From Verticillium longisporum (Eukaryota; Ascomycota; Sordariomycetes; Glomerellales; Plectosphaerellaceae), in NCBI GenBank assembly GCA_019188255.1, contig JAETXT010000002.1:5952001-6016000 (forward strand): a DNA stretch of 64,000 nt, written 5' to 3'. The position numbers and the translations under genes were made by a program. Below, in pieces: positions 1-12,083 of this stretch (positions are counted from its first letter, which is position 1; each line of letters opens with the position of its first letter). The notes under the pieces were generated by a model. That model did no database searches, was not told the origin of the DNA, and saw nothing but the letters and a program-made list of their open reading frames with translations.

Positions 1-175
1 CAGAACGTTCAGGTCCGGCTTCATCAGCTGAAAAGTTTTAAAAAGTGAATTGCCCTCGGATTATCATTGTTGCAGTCACCTATTCATAAACTTACCTTCT
101 ATGATTTGCCTACCTTGAACCTGCCTGCAGGTTCAAAAAGAAACCAACCCGCAACTCTTATTCCCATGATATCAC

Positions 176-751
176 TTACCTCTTATCGCCCTTTGCATTC
201 GCCTCGTCGTCAGAGTCCTCTCCCACCACGAAGGGATTTGCGTTCCCATCTTCGTCCTCCCGTAGGGGCGGCAACCGCGCAGAGGGGCGCTCGCTTGGAG
301 TTTCTTCCCAAAATGTCATCTGCAATCCTTCCCCCTGCTGCTCTGGATGCCAATCTTCTAGAACGGGAGATAAATGGTCAGTATTCGACGCGGGAACCGG
401 TGCCCGAGTCACAGGGACTCTCGAATCAACCGCATTGTCACGTTTCGGTCTTGTGCCGCCGCGTGTGTCCCAGGGGAGAGCGGGCTCGCAGGTGCAGCAG
501 CTGAGCTGGCGCTCCAGAGACTTGACTGTGCCCAGATATGTGAGATAGAACTCTCGCCATTCCTGGCGCTCCATGTGAAACGCCTTGCGCTCGCGTCGCC
601 GCTTGCGTGCGCAGAGGAGGAGGATAATGCCACATGAAAATATGAGAACGAGTGATACGACGGAGATGACGATGGGGGCAGTTCGATTGTGGGGTTCATT
701 GGTGGTGCCGGTCGCGCCAGCGTCGGTACGAGCCACGACTGAGGGTGCCAT
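176..751 (-). CDS. Small single-pass membrane protein, hypothetical
   Basis: A 191-residue intronless frame. Residues about 1-25 are polar and contain a possible N-glycosylation site (NRT). A single hydrophobic segment follows at about 26-47 (IVISVVSLVLIFSCGIILLL), then a strongly basic stop-transfer run (CARKRRRERK) and a polar, acidic C-terminal tail that ends DSDDEANAKGDKR. This pattern fits a type I/III single-pass protein with a short outer N-terminus and a cytosolic tail of about 140 residues. There is no cleavable signal peptide and no domain I recognise. Codon use looks normal for the window and the hydrophobic-then-basic pattern argues for real coding. Function is unknown. The next supported gene is more than 2.5 kb away, so context says nothing about its job. 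Confidence 0.6.
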   Translation of the reverse strand: MAPSVVARTDAGATGTTNEPHNRTAPIVISVVSLVLIFSCGIILLLCARKRRRERKAFHMERQEWREFYLTYLGTVKSLERQLSCCTCEPALPWDTRGGTRPKRDNAVDSRVPVTRAPVPASNTDHLSPVLEDWHPEQQGEGLQMTFWEETPSERPSARLPPLREDEDGNANPFVVGEDSDDEANAKGDKR

Positions 752-3407
752 GAGGACTGATCTCTTAGGGCGACGTGTACTTCCGTATTGGTAGTGTGAA
801 GTTTTTCAATATATATGAGTCCAGTCAGACGATGAGTACAAGTTTGGATCATTCAAGTTAGCTCTGCAACGCGAGCGATGGTGTCTCTTTTAAGCCTCAC
901 TGAGCATATTTCAGGTAGAGATTCGCGTTTCCAGTGCCTTGATACAAAGGCGTTGACGAGAGACACATGCTCTGTGGGTGGTTTGACAAAGCCTAGAATG
1001 AATGGGACACCAGGGACAAATTGTGTAAACAGACAGCATGGAACAGACCTAGTTCTTTCATGTCGGGAGGGGATCGCTTTGTTCGCTTCTGCGACCTAGT
1101 GTCGACCCCTGATTTACAACAGCCGTTATTGTCAGCACCACATGAGCATTTTATGTTTCAACGTCTTGCAGTACTGAAAATGAACCAAGGAGGGGGTGTC
1201 TTGCCTTGGGGAGGGGCACCGACAGAAGATGCGGCGGTTGACCCAACCCCTAACATGATGTTGAAGGATCATGTCAGGCTCGACCGAAAGGGCAGTCCCG
1301 GGGCGAATGGTCCGGTCCATCGGATGCCGCTCCGATCAGACTGCCATGGGCGCCGCCAGAAGCGACGGCTGGGGTATGGAGGAGACCGGTCTGTAGCTGG
1401 CGGGCTTGGCTTTCGATCCGAGCTGGGCTAGGCTCCCAGCTCCCCAATGACACCATCCGATGACGACAAGGGGTGATACGATTTTGGTGATTGCCAGAAC
1501 GGCCGGCGCAGTCGATGGCCCACGGAACCTGTTCAGACGAGGGTGCGGTGGCGGAGACATCGCCAATAACAGTTCACTGCCCTGCCATCCGTTGTCAGTG
1601 CCCAGTTGGAAGATGGAGGATGCTTGGAAAAAGAAAGAATTGTCGCACCGAATCCAAGGGCAGTTGTCTTCACTGAGCGGCTTGTAAGGATCATCGGCCG
1701 TCGGAAGCGTGGTTGTTGAAGAAACCCAGAGATTGGCCCATGCTTGGAGTGAGCAGCTTTCCAACTGGGGGCAATCAGGGGGGGGGTGAAAGATGTTTGG
1801 GCGTGCAGGACTTGGATGTGTTTTCCTTGGAGTTGCTTCCTTCAGGTTCAGGTCGAGTACCTACTTGGAGGAAGCTCAGTCGCCATCTGGTAATGCAAGG
1901 CAAGGTAGCAAGGCAGCTTAGTAAACAGGTACCTGAAGGGATGCAAGAAGATGATCATGATCTGCGATGCCATTGCCTCTCATGTTCAGTTCCTGCCTCA
2001 CTGTGCCTAGGGGTACCTACCGCAAGGAAAGCGTGCCCCTGTGCCCCTGTGCCCCTGCCTTGAGCAGCTGTGCCCCTGCCTTGAGCAGCTGTAATCGGCC
2101 CCCACCTCTCAAACAACGCCCCCCCCTCATTGCATCCATCAGTATCATTCAACATCCATCCATCTTGCTCGTGTCTTACGGCGGCTTGAGCCATTCTCAA
2201 CATCAACGGCTAGAAGTCCAACCGTACTGTAATTTCTCGTCACTCTTCCGCTGAGCATTTTTCTCTCTTGAAGTCTATGCCTAAGGCACAACAAAAAACA
2301 ACTGTCGTGGCTTCCTTGTGATGCAGGTTCGATCACGAACAGCCTTCCCCCGAACAGCAAGCACTGTTGCATCCCATCCACAGCATCATGGTGACCGAAT
2401 CGTATCGCGAATGACACACCGTTGTCGAGTTCTCGCCGGCCCAATACAGGCCCGCGATGACCGGTGATCCCACTCGTCCGTCTTTCTTTACTTTCTTTCC
2501 CACCTCCCTTCCCCTTTTGACTACTGACAGCCGCGCATCCCTTTCAGCTGAGCAGTCCTCCCTCTCACTCGCGCAGATGCGACAGGAAGGGTGCCTATAT
2601 CAGCCAGCCTGTGCACCTTGTTCCCATTGGAATGGCAAGCTTCCCCACCGCCACGGCTTCCCGAGATTGACCAAGATCTGGTTACATTGTATTTTCGGCA
2701 GCGAATCGCAACTAGTCTCCGCCAGCAAGGATTCGGGGTTTGGTGCGGTCGACAACAACCTGGGCGGACTACCCTGCCTCGTGCGTCCCAAAAGTGTGGA
2801 GGGAGTGGGACCCAAGCATCAAAATGAGAGCACCAAGGCAGATCCAAGCCGGCCAGTCCTGCCATTGCGTCCTACCGCCCAGGGTCCTGCGGGTATCGCG
2901 CCTACCACCTCTCAGCCAGCAATCTTCAATCCTACTGCAGGATTGGTGGTGGTGATCTAGCCTCCTAAAGCTGCAGCGGCTCAGTTCTCAGTTTTTGCGT
3001 GCTCAGAGGAGGAACGAAGAACCACACACCCGGGCATTGGCACACGTGTTTGGAACCTTGCTTGCTTTTCAGCATGGAGCTCAGCTGGTCCTCGGCGCGC
3101 CCCATGTCCCTTCAGTGAGAGCGTCATGACGGATGCCACCCTACAGCCATTGAGGTCCTGTCGTCTTGAATCGTATCCTTGCTTGACGCATATATCTGAA
3201 CCCTTATTAAATGGTCAGTAGCACAGGAACCCCGAGTTTACGTACCAATTGTCTCCTGGGTCAGAGTCCATGAAGGTACTGGAGCTCTGTTGAGGAAAGA
3301 TATAAGATCGGTTGCCCACAACGATCAGAGCATATTGTATGCCATCCTACTCTTCATTCAACTTGTATTCATCCTGAAATATTGGGAGCTCGTCGCCAAA
3401 GTTGGAC
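752..3407. other. Gene-poor intergenic region
   Basis: No frame here has a recognisable domain. The longest open frames (142 codons on minus at 1336-1764, 167 on plus at 2457-2960) have no homology signal I can see and overlap other open frames. The minus frame at 1336-1764 is the least implausible as an exon. Several TACCTA/TAGGTA-type words occur (about 1858, 1927, 2011), and a short tandem repeat is listed separately. Confidence 0.5.
2033..2090. repeat. Short tandem repeat (8-bp units, then two 21-bp units)
   Basis: The word GTGCCCCT occurs at 2033 and 2041 and again at 2049, where it begins a 21-bp unit (GTGCCCCTGCCTTGAGCAGC plus T) that is repeated exactly at 2049-2069 and 2070-2090. 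It lies in non-coding DNA and looks like a replication-slippage product. Confidence 0.85.
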
Positions 3408-3854
3408 ATGACTGCTGCAACACCTGTTCAGTGCACCTCTGTCAAGAGCGCCAGCGAAGCTTGCAACGACCAACATATCGACATGTCGCTCGACGCCCAC
3501 CACAGCAACTGTGATGAGTAAGTCTAAGATCGTTTGTCCGTTTCAGCCTTTGCAACTGTATCAAATTAACGTAATAGGATATGCTGTAGCCTCCTGAGCA
3601 ATGGTACGGATGAAGAGGCGGCACAGCTCCAGATCGACAGAACTGCTCGTTTTCTCGATGACCTCGACACAAACCCAGTAGAACGCATACTTGCCGGTCT
3701 CCTTCCGTCAGACAGGCTCGTCTTGGGACAATGGTTTGGTGGAGCGGGCCCAGATACCCGGCACCCGCAGCGTCAGCGCGTCGGCAGGGTAGGGCTACCC
3801 GCCCGTTGCCGGAACTCAGCCAACCGCAAATCGCTCCGCAGAACCCATAAATGA
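3408..3854 (+). CDS. Candidate small two-exon gene, unknown function
   Basis: Exon 1 (3408-3517) opens with MTAATPVQCTSVKSASEACN. A 60-base intron (3518-3577) starts GTAAGT and ends TAATAG, with an ATTAAC sequence near the acceptor. Exon 2 (3578-3854) stays open for 92 codons and ends at TGA. The predicted protein is 128 residues. Its middle (about 37-95) reads like a soluble helical segment, for example DEEAAQLQIDRTARFLDDLD followed by NPVERILAGLLPSDRLVLGQ; the C-terminus is arginine-rich. The perfect donor, the phase-compatible join and the codon-like composition are the support. I recognise no family. The last exon may extend differently, and the arginine-rich tail may be read-through into non-coding DNA. 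Confidence 0.35.
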
Positions 3855-6711
3855 TAGGGGAAGGAGGGAGGGGAGTGTCGATATCCGAGCTGGCAAGTCG
3901 GGCTAGAGGCCAATCGATATAAATGCGATGAGATCACTACATATTGAATCGTCAAATATCATATTCAGAACATTGGTGCTACACAAGCCCATGCATCGTA
4001 CCTAAGAATGCGTATCTGTTCACGATCTGCATATCTCGCGAATCCTCCGTCTTGTGGCTTGAAGGTGTCCATTGTAGGAGGGTGACCAGGGGCTCATGTC
4101 CAACGATACGCGAAGCAAAGGACGTATCGGCGCTTTCATCCCAGCATCCGGCTTGCTCCACGCTTATACCCCTGTGCCCCTTGCTTCCCACACCGGTCGT
4201 GGGCGGGATAGCATAGCAAGTAAGGGCCAACCACGGATGCCAGGTCAGATCTCACGAGGCGATGTATATTCCCAGGCCGCCCGCATACCACTCGGTCGGT
4301 GTGGCTGGCATGCAGCGCTTACCTTGTTGTACCAGCTGAAGCCAAGACTCATCGGACTTTGGCCCAGGTCACGGGCTTCATCGACGACACCTCCCATCAG
4401 GTATCGATATCGGCCGTCGCGACCGCGTGCCATGCGATTCTTTGCGGCATGGGTGGTCGAAGCTTGAAGAAAAAGGTCCTCCTGTTCGTCTCCGCATACC
4501 GCGGGCGATCCCGCCGGGTCCGCGATCAGGCTGGTAAGTGGTGTCATGTCTCTGGTCTCGGGTTTTCTAGACAGGCATTCGGAGCCACGTCAAAGCTCAG
4601 ACGTCGTTTCTGCTCTTTTCTTTTTCCAAACATGATTACACAGGACACTTGGGCGTTTGCTACTCTGCCCCCGTTTTCTGTAAATTGGAAAAGCCTACCA
4701 AGAGTCGAAGGATCACGGGCAAGGGCACGGGGCGGAATGGCCGGAAACCCCAGCCGGCGCCGCTCGGAGTTTTCCTTCGCGTGACAGGGCATGGTATGAA
4801 ATGCAGTCTTTGAGACTCTGTCACATGTTGGATCGGGCACCAGCAGGATTTCGCATCTTAGAATTGCTTCTTTACACGGAGGCAGCTGGGTTAGGTCGCC
4901 CATCTGCTTGACAGGGAGTATTTGACACGCAACAGCTTGCGCGTAACACAGCATCCGAACGTCATGCTGGCTGCTGGGCCCGCTGTCGAGAACGTCTTTG
5001 ATTTGTTGCTGCTGCTGGTGGTGGCACAATCGAAGTGGCCTGCTATTCCACGGATCTGCTCGGACAAGGGGATCGGTCCTCTCGAGCTCAGAGCGGGTGC
5101 GCGGGCGTTGTGATCCCGCCCTTTCCGCCGAGTATTGAGCTTCTCGTCCTAGATCTTTGTTCGATTCCCTTCCATTGTTCATTCAAGACCAAAGTTTCAT
5201 CTGCCTTCCTTTACCTTGTCGGTACGGGATGAAGGATTTGTAGCGAGATCTGGCCACAACCTGACATGAATCAGCGATGCATGGGGATACAATCATGCAT
5301 CAATTCTGTGGGTAGCGATTCAGTATGCCTTGCAACATCGTCGAACAATCCGAACAAGGTACAAATCCGGCACTTTTTGCGAGGCTACGGCTTTCTCAGT
5401 CCTAGATCGGCAAAGAGTCGAAGGGCGAATGAAGTTTCCCCTGTTACATGACGCCTTACATTCCAATCGTAGTCATCTAAAGGGCGATACTACTGTCTCT
5501 TACAAACTGCGAAATGGCGTATCTGAATGCCATGACAGGTAACGCTGAGAAGTGAGTCGAGCCACTTGACGCCCGTGAGAAGAACCTAGACCCTCTTTCT
5601 TTTTGTAATTTAGCATTCGTGTCTAGATAGGGGTTGATTCAAGCATAATCTCCTTTTGCTAAGACTGTGCAAGATGGGTCATGAAGGCTGCCTTGCCATG
5701 ATGTGAGAAGACTTATATCAATGTCAACTGATGTCTGGCTTTGGATCCAGCCGATGCGTCTACCAAGCCCAGGAACGCTGAGCCCAAAGACGAGGCGGTG
5801 CTGTAGCATGGTTCTCTACCCTCGCATATTGTCGGTCTCGCTGACTTTTGAGGACCTGCGCGTGGCAGATTGATGAAAGCTGAGCTACAGTCTCTCTTCC
5901 GTTTGGGCGGCTATGACGAGCGCTGCTGCGGCAACGAAGGCCATATGACATATGAATGGCTCGGATGACATGGGCGGTGAGAAATCGATCCTTGCGAATT
6001 ACGGCGAGAGGTAAGGTCTCTGGGACGATTACGAAGTTATGGTGGGCTTGGTATAGCGTTTTGAGTAAGTAGAACAGTAATGCTGCTATCCTGGCCAGGC
6101 TTGCCAACCGATGTAAATGGGATCCGGCGAGACACATAGCTGGATAATGTCAGCTTCTGAATCCAAGCCCTAGTATATCAAAACCAATGCCTCTGCATGT
6201 ATACTGTGGTCGAATATAGCGAGCCTGTACTCTTCAGACCGTTGGGAACGCAATGTCTCTTTGCGGGGCACTCGGGGACCTGCTGCCACACGGTGTAGTC
6301 CCGAAGGACTGACGATAATGCACCTTTGTTGGCCTGACAGTTTCTGCATAAAATCCTCGGTTGACGAGAATCATGGGTCTGGCCATTGGGCGGGCTGATG
6401 ACGATGCTAGCGGACTTTGCTTGCCGGTGATGAGCATGGCCACTTTGACATCTCAGAGGCTGGCTATGAGAGGAGTTCGACCTGGAGTGCCTCAATTGCC
6501 TTTTGTTCAGCCACTTCGATAAAGCCGTCAAGATTGGATCCCCAGAAGGTCGGACGTCTTGGAAAAAACCTCAATGGTCTCAAATGCGTCGCCCTGCAGA
6601 GTACCCAGCAGCCCAAGGCTGCAACGACAAAACACAAGGCTTCCCTCGTCTGCTGAACGTGAACACACCCCATTATGCCTGATCCCAGCATGTAATATTT
6701 GCACCATTGAT
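3855..6711. other. Gene-poor intergenic region
   Basis: The longest frame is 212 codons on minus (4544-5182). It has low-complexity and cysteine-scattered composition and no domain I recognise, so I do not call it a gene. Other frames (minus 5760-6137 and 6178-6531) are similarly unconvincing. I see no RNA gene. Confidence 0.5.
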
Positions 6712-8628
6712 TTACGGCACCGACGTGGCCGAAAACGAAGCAGCAGACGCAGCATCCGCGCCCGCCGCCGAAGGCCGTCCATCGCCCAGCTTCCTATCCT
6801 TGTCAATCCAAGTATCGACGCCATCAGTATTCATAACCTCGCTGAGATCCAGGAACGCCAACACCTTGGTGAACTCGCGCACATAGCCCGCAGCCCGCTG
6901 CGACACGCTCTCGCCGAGCAACGAAGGACAGTTCAGCAGCGAGGTCGCGACGCCGCGAATCTTGTACGTGAGACTGTTTCCATTCGGCTCAAGATGGACA
7001 CCGTCTACGTTGTGCAAGACATGGAGGAGCTGACGGCAAATGTCCTCGCGCTCGGCCCAGCTGGACGCGAGCTGATGCGCGGCCCAGGCCTCGTCGCCGC
7101 CGCCGGCCGCGTCCATGGCCTGCACGATGCCGTCGGTCTGGTCGAGCACGAAGCTCTGCAGCCAGAGGTGGGTGATGTGGATGTTGGCCCTCGTCGTCTC
7201 GGCCTGGGCACGGGAGATGCTGTTCGCGGGCGTCGAGGGGCCGCTGTCGTAGATGCTGCTGGGGCCCCATTGGGTCATGTGCGACGGCAGGGCGTCGAGG
7301 GAGTATTTGTAGCGCTGGAAGAGGGCCTTGAGGCGTGCGAGCTTCTCCTCGTTGGTGCGGCCGTAGCCGCAGTCGCAGCCTGCGTTGAAGAGGGAGTCGC
7401 GCAGAGCCTCGAGGAAAACACGCGTGTTGACGATGAAGGCCGTGACGGAGGTGAAGGGGCCGGTGCCGTCGGGGGCCAGCGGGCAGACGGCGTTTTCCGT
7501 AATGTTCTCGTCGGGCGTGTCGAGGGGCTCGAGGGCGGCGAAGTCGACGTCGCGCAGGACGTAGTTGTCGAGATATGTGACGTGGAAGCGGCGCCGGCCA
7601 GGCTGGACCTTGGAATGGGCGAAGGAAAAGAACTGCAGCCAGAAGGCTTTCTTGCGCAGCTGCGTTTCGATGCAGTTGAGGCCGTGGTACTCGGTCGCGT
7701 GTAGGTGGAAGCCGAGGAGTCTGGCGAGCTGCATGGCCTCCGAGTCAAACATGCGGTACTGGTTCATCCGGCCGACCTCGAAAGAGGCCGATGCTAGCGT
7801 GTATGAGATGGCCCATTTGCGGTGGCTGATCTCATCCCAGTAGTCGGGTGGTCGCACGCGAAGACACATCTGCGAGGCATATGTGATGATGGAGGTTCGT
7901 GTGGGAAAGCGAGCAGCGGCCTCGGGGTCCATGGCGCGGTAGTCTTCAATCCGCGAGCGCAGGACCCCTATCGTCAGAGTGAACAAGGCCACGAGGAGAA
8001 GCATTTGCTCCGTATCACGGACATCTTGATTGCTGGCAAGGCTGCGGCGGAACGAAGGGAGGTGGACCACGGGACAGAGGGGATAGACGCGCTCGATATA
8101 GTCATGGATGATGGCCATGAAGAGCTCCCTCGAGCAGAGCTCATCTGTGGCGTATGCAAATGTCGACAAAGACCCAGGCGATATGGACTGGCCGAGGGCT
8201 GATGTGTGGTCCGGCGTCAGCACGGCGCCAGCGTCGTCGTCAGTGTCTATCCCATCGACACTCGCACCGCTGTACACTGCGGTCCGTGGTGGATAATGGC
8301 ATGGTATTTCGTCCTTTGGCGGTCCAGGTCGAGGGTCAATCTCATACCTCCTCCGCTTTGGCCCACGAGGGCGCGTGGGAATGGCAAAGTTGCATCCGAT
8401 TCCCAGCCTGGAACAGCCTATGCACCTCTTGCTGCCGTCTCCGCCGTCCTCCCCAGGGCCAAGGGGAAAGATGCATCGTCTCCTGCGGGCGCGACAGGCA
8501 TCGCAGGCTCGTGCGGCCAGTCGCCGAGGCCCCACGGGCGCGCTCGCTCGACGTGGACTCGTAGTCGAGGCCTGCGCTTCCTGGTGAACATGTACGACTG
8601 CTTGCAGGTCTGGTAATGCGGGTGCCAT
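6712..8628 (-). CDS. Zn2Cys6 fungal-specific transcription factor next to a sugar transporter
   Basis: An intact 638-residue intronless frame. The N-terminal binuclear zinc cluster is at residues 42-79: C42-X2-C45-X6-C52-X16-C69-X2-C72-X6-C79, with the basic stretch RARRRR between the second and third cysteines and a basic linker (PRGPKRRRY) after it. The X16 loop between the third and fourth cysteines is long; Gal4-type clusters usually have 5-9 residues there. The middle of the protein carries the fungal-specific transcription factor domain, recognisable at ELFMAIIHDYIERVYPLCPV and at AMQLARLLGFH followed by a KKAFWLQFFSF segment. The protein should act in the nucleus as a DNA-binding regulator. 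It is divergent from an intact MFS sugar transporter 1.8 kb away, which suggests, by inference only, control of sugar uptake. It resembles MAL/SUC1-type regulators in general layout but I cannot assign an orthologue. Confidence 0.88.
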   Translation of the reverse strand: MAPALPDLQAVVHVHQEAQASTTSPRRASAPVGPRRLAARACDACRARRRRCIFPLGPGEDGGDGSKRCIGCSRLGIGCNFAIPTRPRGPKRRRYEIDPRPGPPKDEIPCHYPPRTAVYSGASVDGIDTDDDAGAVLTPDHTSALGQSISPGSLSTFAYATDELCSRELFMAIIHDYIERVYPLCPVVHLPSFRRSLASNQDVRDTEQMLLLVALFTLTIGVLRSRIEDYRAMDPEAAARFPTRTSIITYASQMCLRVRPPDYWDEISHRKWAISYTLASASFEVGRMNQYRMFDSEAMQLARLLGFHLHATEYHGLNCIETQLRKKAFWLQFFSFAHSKVQPGRRRFHVTYLDNYVLRDVDFAALEPLDTPDENITENAVCPLAPDGTGPFTSVTAFIVNTRVFLEALRDSLFNAGCDCGYGRTNEEKLARLKALFQRYKYSLDALPSHMTQWGPSSIYDSGPSTPANSISRAQAETTRANIHITHLWLQSFVLDQTDGIVQAMDAAGGGDEAWAAHQLASSWAEREDICRQLLHVLHNVDGVHLEPNGNSLTYKIRGVATSLLNCPSLLGESVSQRAAGYVREFTKVLAFLDLSEVMNTDGVDTWIDKDRKLGDGRPSAAGADAASAASFSATSVP

Positions 8629-10397
8629 ACCCTCGTCTAGGGGGACTGGGGCTTGCAGATCCCAGGCGTACTACCTTAGTGGATGAGAAGACCCAAGATG
8701 AGGACAGGGAGAATCGGCAACATGCCGGCAGTGGGAGGGAGCTGAGAGGGAGAATTACTCTCTACCATGTACTGTACACAGTACACACACACCTCCACGT
8801 TCCCCGCCTCAGCCCCTGGCTCGCCCGGACCTGGCGTGTTCGTGGCTCATCCGGTCTGCGTTTAGCGTGTCTGACATTGGGTTTATTTGACATTCCACCA
8901 TTCTGCCGGCAGGGCGGTGAAACAATAGGCTCAAGTTTGTCTCTTGACGAGTACGAAATAAGTTACATCCTTTAAGAGGTCCCGTCAACAGGAAGTTTCG
9001 GTCAAAAGTGACAAGCTGATCCATGAGCTGATACCGAGGAGGATGGCCATGGTGGCCCAGTGAGCTGGTGAGCTAGTTTGCTAGTGAGATGTTTTACGTG
9101 ACCGCAAAACCACCGGTATGACCTGAAGGGCGTGGACGGGGTGGAGAGCAGGATGATGGTCAAACGTGTGGCATCTCGGTATATTTGGCAGCATCTTACC
9201 ATGGCTCTTTGTTCTGTATTCCCAGGTAAAGAAGCTGTTGTCCTTCTTCGTAGGAGGCTCTTTAAAGGGAAGAAACTTTGGTTCTTGACGATGGTAGGAA
9301 ATAAGCTCGTGGTGAAAAGAGTTTCCATGTTACAACGGATCAGGATAAACTCATTAATGAGATGAAACAGCTGATGAGATGAAGCAAGCGACGTTCACCA
9401 TTGAGGCCTCACCGAGTACACTGTTGCGATGATTCTTTTTGGTTTTTTGATTCGCCTCCAACTTGCTATTCTTCATCACAGCTCAACACAACTTGCTGAC
9501 CATGGCGGCCCAAGGGATTATGCATACCTTAGCTCTCTCTCTCTTTACTTATCACTGCGATACCGCCGAGTAGCGTCTTAATCGCCGAACGTGGTTGGGA
9601 TAGCCGAGGTAGTAGGCGGATCGTCACGTTTAAGATCCCCAATGCTCAGGCGGAGATACTCTCCACTCCCCCCCGCCATGGCTCGAGCGCAACTCTCCGC
9701 GCCGGCCTCTCCGGGCGAGGTTTCAACCTGTGCCTGGAGTGCCTGGAGCGCCTGGAACAAGCTGGAGTCGAGCGTACATGGTACACTGCTCTTCACGGAC
9801 CCTGGCTCCCCCTCAGTAACCTTTTCAACTCTCCGTACCGGCGGCAAGCCATGTGGCCTAACCCCGATGAATCTCCGGTCTTTCTCCTTCAATTCTCCTT
9901 GATTCCCCACGGGCTGACTCCCCAGACGAGCCAAACCATCATCTCCATGACTCGCCCGAATCGCATCGCAAGCACCAACCAAGCCCTTTTCAGCATGAAA
10001 AATATGGCCAAACAGGCTTGGACGACTCAGACATACTCCGCCCGCCCATGGGGGCCCCGTCAATGAACCTCCACTCAGATCCCCAAGCAGCCCAAGGAAC
10101 CCAGGAAGATCCACGTCCACGTTGGCGAGCGTTCCCCAGACCCAGAACCAGCCCCTTGGCTCAGACCTACACCGGCTATCGGTCACCCGCTAATCGTAAC
10201 AAGGCGACACCCAGCTCGGCCGGTCACGCAGCAAATGGCACCTTATGCAACGATGCCATCGCCTTGGGCCGCGACTACTTAAAGTCCTGGGACACAGCCA
10301 GGTCCACGACGCAAGATGACTGGACTCCAGGCTCACCTCACTGTGCAGACAACTCCAACAACCGCTCACTACCTTGGCGTGGTAACCATCAGCCATC
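8629..10397. promoter_or_regulatory. Divergent intergenic region between regulator and transporter
   Basis: 1.77 kb separate the start codons of the regulator (minus) and the transporter (plus), so it must hold both promoters. It contains a CT-rich tract at about 9531-9546 and scattered CGG/CCG words, but no single convincing operator. A 202-codon frame on minus at 9578-10186 has a plausible acidic C-terminus (LRLSIGDLKRDDPPTTSAIP) and could be a small gene. It overlaps a frame on plus and has no recognisable domain, so I leave it uncalled. Confidence 0.5.
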
Positions 10398-12083
10398 ATG
10401 ACCGACGCCATCATCTCATCCGCCCAGCAGGGCTCTCCAGTCCCTTGGTGGAAGCAGCCTCACTTGCTGAAGCTCAACTTCATCATCTTGTCTCTCGTCC
10501 TGTTCTGTGAGTCCTCACCTCTGCCTGGTTCGGCCAAGACTACTGGCCCATCTTCGTCGTCCGCGTGCTGACTTTGTCCAACCAACAGCTTCGGCCAACG
10601 GCTATGACGGTAGCGTCATGGGCGGTGTCCTCGCTCTCAAGAGCTGGAACGAATTCATGGATCTGCCCACCGGCACCTATCTCGGCTGGATCAACGCCAT
10701 CTACTTCCTTGGCAGCGGTCTTGCTTTCCCTGCCGGCGCCTGGGTCTCCAACCGCTGGGGCCGCAAGCCTGGCATTTACATTGGTTATGTCTTTGTCGTC
10801 CTCGGCGTTGGCATCCAGGCCGCCGCGCAGAACGAGAAGATGTTTACCTACGCCCGTCTTCTTATTGGCATCTCGTCCGCCTGGCTGAGCATCTCCGCTC
10901 CCGTCCTGCTCAACGAGATCGCATACCCAACGCACCGTGCCATCGCTAGCGCGCTCTACATGTGCGGCTACTACGTTGGCGGCACCATCTCCTCCTGGGT
11001 CACCTTTGGTACCAGGAACTTGGACTCGGACTGGGCCTGGCGCATCCCCATTCTTCTGCAGATTGCCCTGCCTCTCGTCGCCCTGCCCGGCTTCCTCATG
11101 GCTCCCGAGAGCCCGCGTTGGTTCATTAGCGTCGGCCGTAGCGAGGACGCAGCCAAGGTCCTGGCCGAGTACCACGCCGGCGGTGTTGTCGAAGACCCCA
11201 TCGTCATCTCCCAGATGATCGAGATCGAGACCACTATCAACGCCGAGAAGGAGGCTAGCAATAGCGGCTCATACATCGACATGTCCCGCACCCCCGGCAA
11301 CCGCCACAGGCTCGCCATCTCTGTCGGGCTCGGCTTCATCTCCCAGTGGGCCGGCAACGGTGTCGTTTCCTACTACCTGCCCCTCGTGCTCAACTCTGTC
11401 GGCGTCACCTCCGTGACAAACCAGACCCTGATCAACGCCTGCCTTAACGTGTGGAATCTGCTGTGGGCCATCGCCGCCGCTGCGTCCGTCGACCGCCTCG
11501 GCCGCCGTCCTCTGTTCCTCGCGTCCGCCGTCCTCATGTTCGTCAGCTTCGTCATCGTCACTGGTCTCAGCGGTTCCTTCGCGCAGGGCGGATCCTCCAG
11601 CGTCGGTCTAGCCGTCATCCCGTTCCTCTTCCTTTTCTTCGCCGGCTATGACATTGCCCTGTAAGTCGCTTCCACCGCGATCCCAAACCCTGGACTGTAC
11701 AGAGCGTCGCTAACGAATTGTCTGCCCACAGCACCCCCTTCCTCGTGGCCTACCCCGTCGAGATCTGGCAGTTCAGCCTCCGCTCCCGCGGGCTGACGGT
11801 CACGTGGATCACGGCGCTCGCCTCCATCTTCCTCAACACCTTTGTCAACGGCCTGGCCCTCGAGCAGCTCGGCTGGAAATACTACATCCTGTTCTGCGTG
11901 CTGCTTCTGCTCTGGATCGTCTTTGTGTGGTTCGTCATCCCCGAGACAAAGGGCCACACGCTCGAGCAGATGGCCGTCGTCTTTGACGGCGAAGATGCCG
12001 TCCCTGCCCAGGCTGTTGTTCTGCAGGAGAAGCTGGATGAGGATGCTGATGTGGCGCATGTGGATGCTCGGGATGAGAAGTAG
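10398..12083 (+). CDS. MFS sugar transporter (hexose/lactose permease type)
   Basis: Three exons (10398-10506, 10589-11660, 11732-12083) encode 510 residues. Introns begin GTGAGT and GTAAGT and end CAACAG and CCACAG. The true start is MTDAIISSAQQGSPVPWW in exon 1; the in-frame upstream reading of exon 2 is intronic. Family signatures are present: NGYDGSVMGG in TM1, NRWGRKPG between TM2 and TM3, APESPRWFISVGR after TM6, DRLGRRPLFL between TM8 and TM9, and PETKGHTLEQM after TM12. The length is normal for the sugar porter family and all twelve membrane segments appear present. It should be a plasma-membrane sugar/H+ symporter or facilitator; the layout (QWAGNG in TM7) resembles LAC12/hexose-type permeases, but substrate cannot be read from sequence. 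The divergent Zn2Cys6 gene is its likely regulator (inference). Confidence 0.93.

Noticed and set aside
5155..5172. B-box-like GTTCGATTCC
   Set aside because: No A-box or foldable cloverleaf upstream on either strand.
4544..5182. 212-codon frame on minus
   Set aside because: No domain, mixed low-complexity text, overlapping frames on plus; not enough to call a gene.
6559..7704. 381-codon frame on plus
   Set aside because: It is antisense to the Zn2Cys6 regulator, has GC-driven Val/Gly/Ala composition and no domain.
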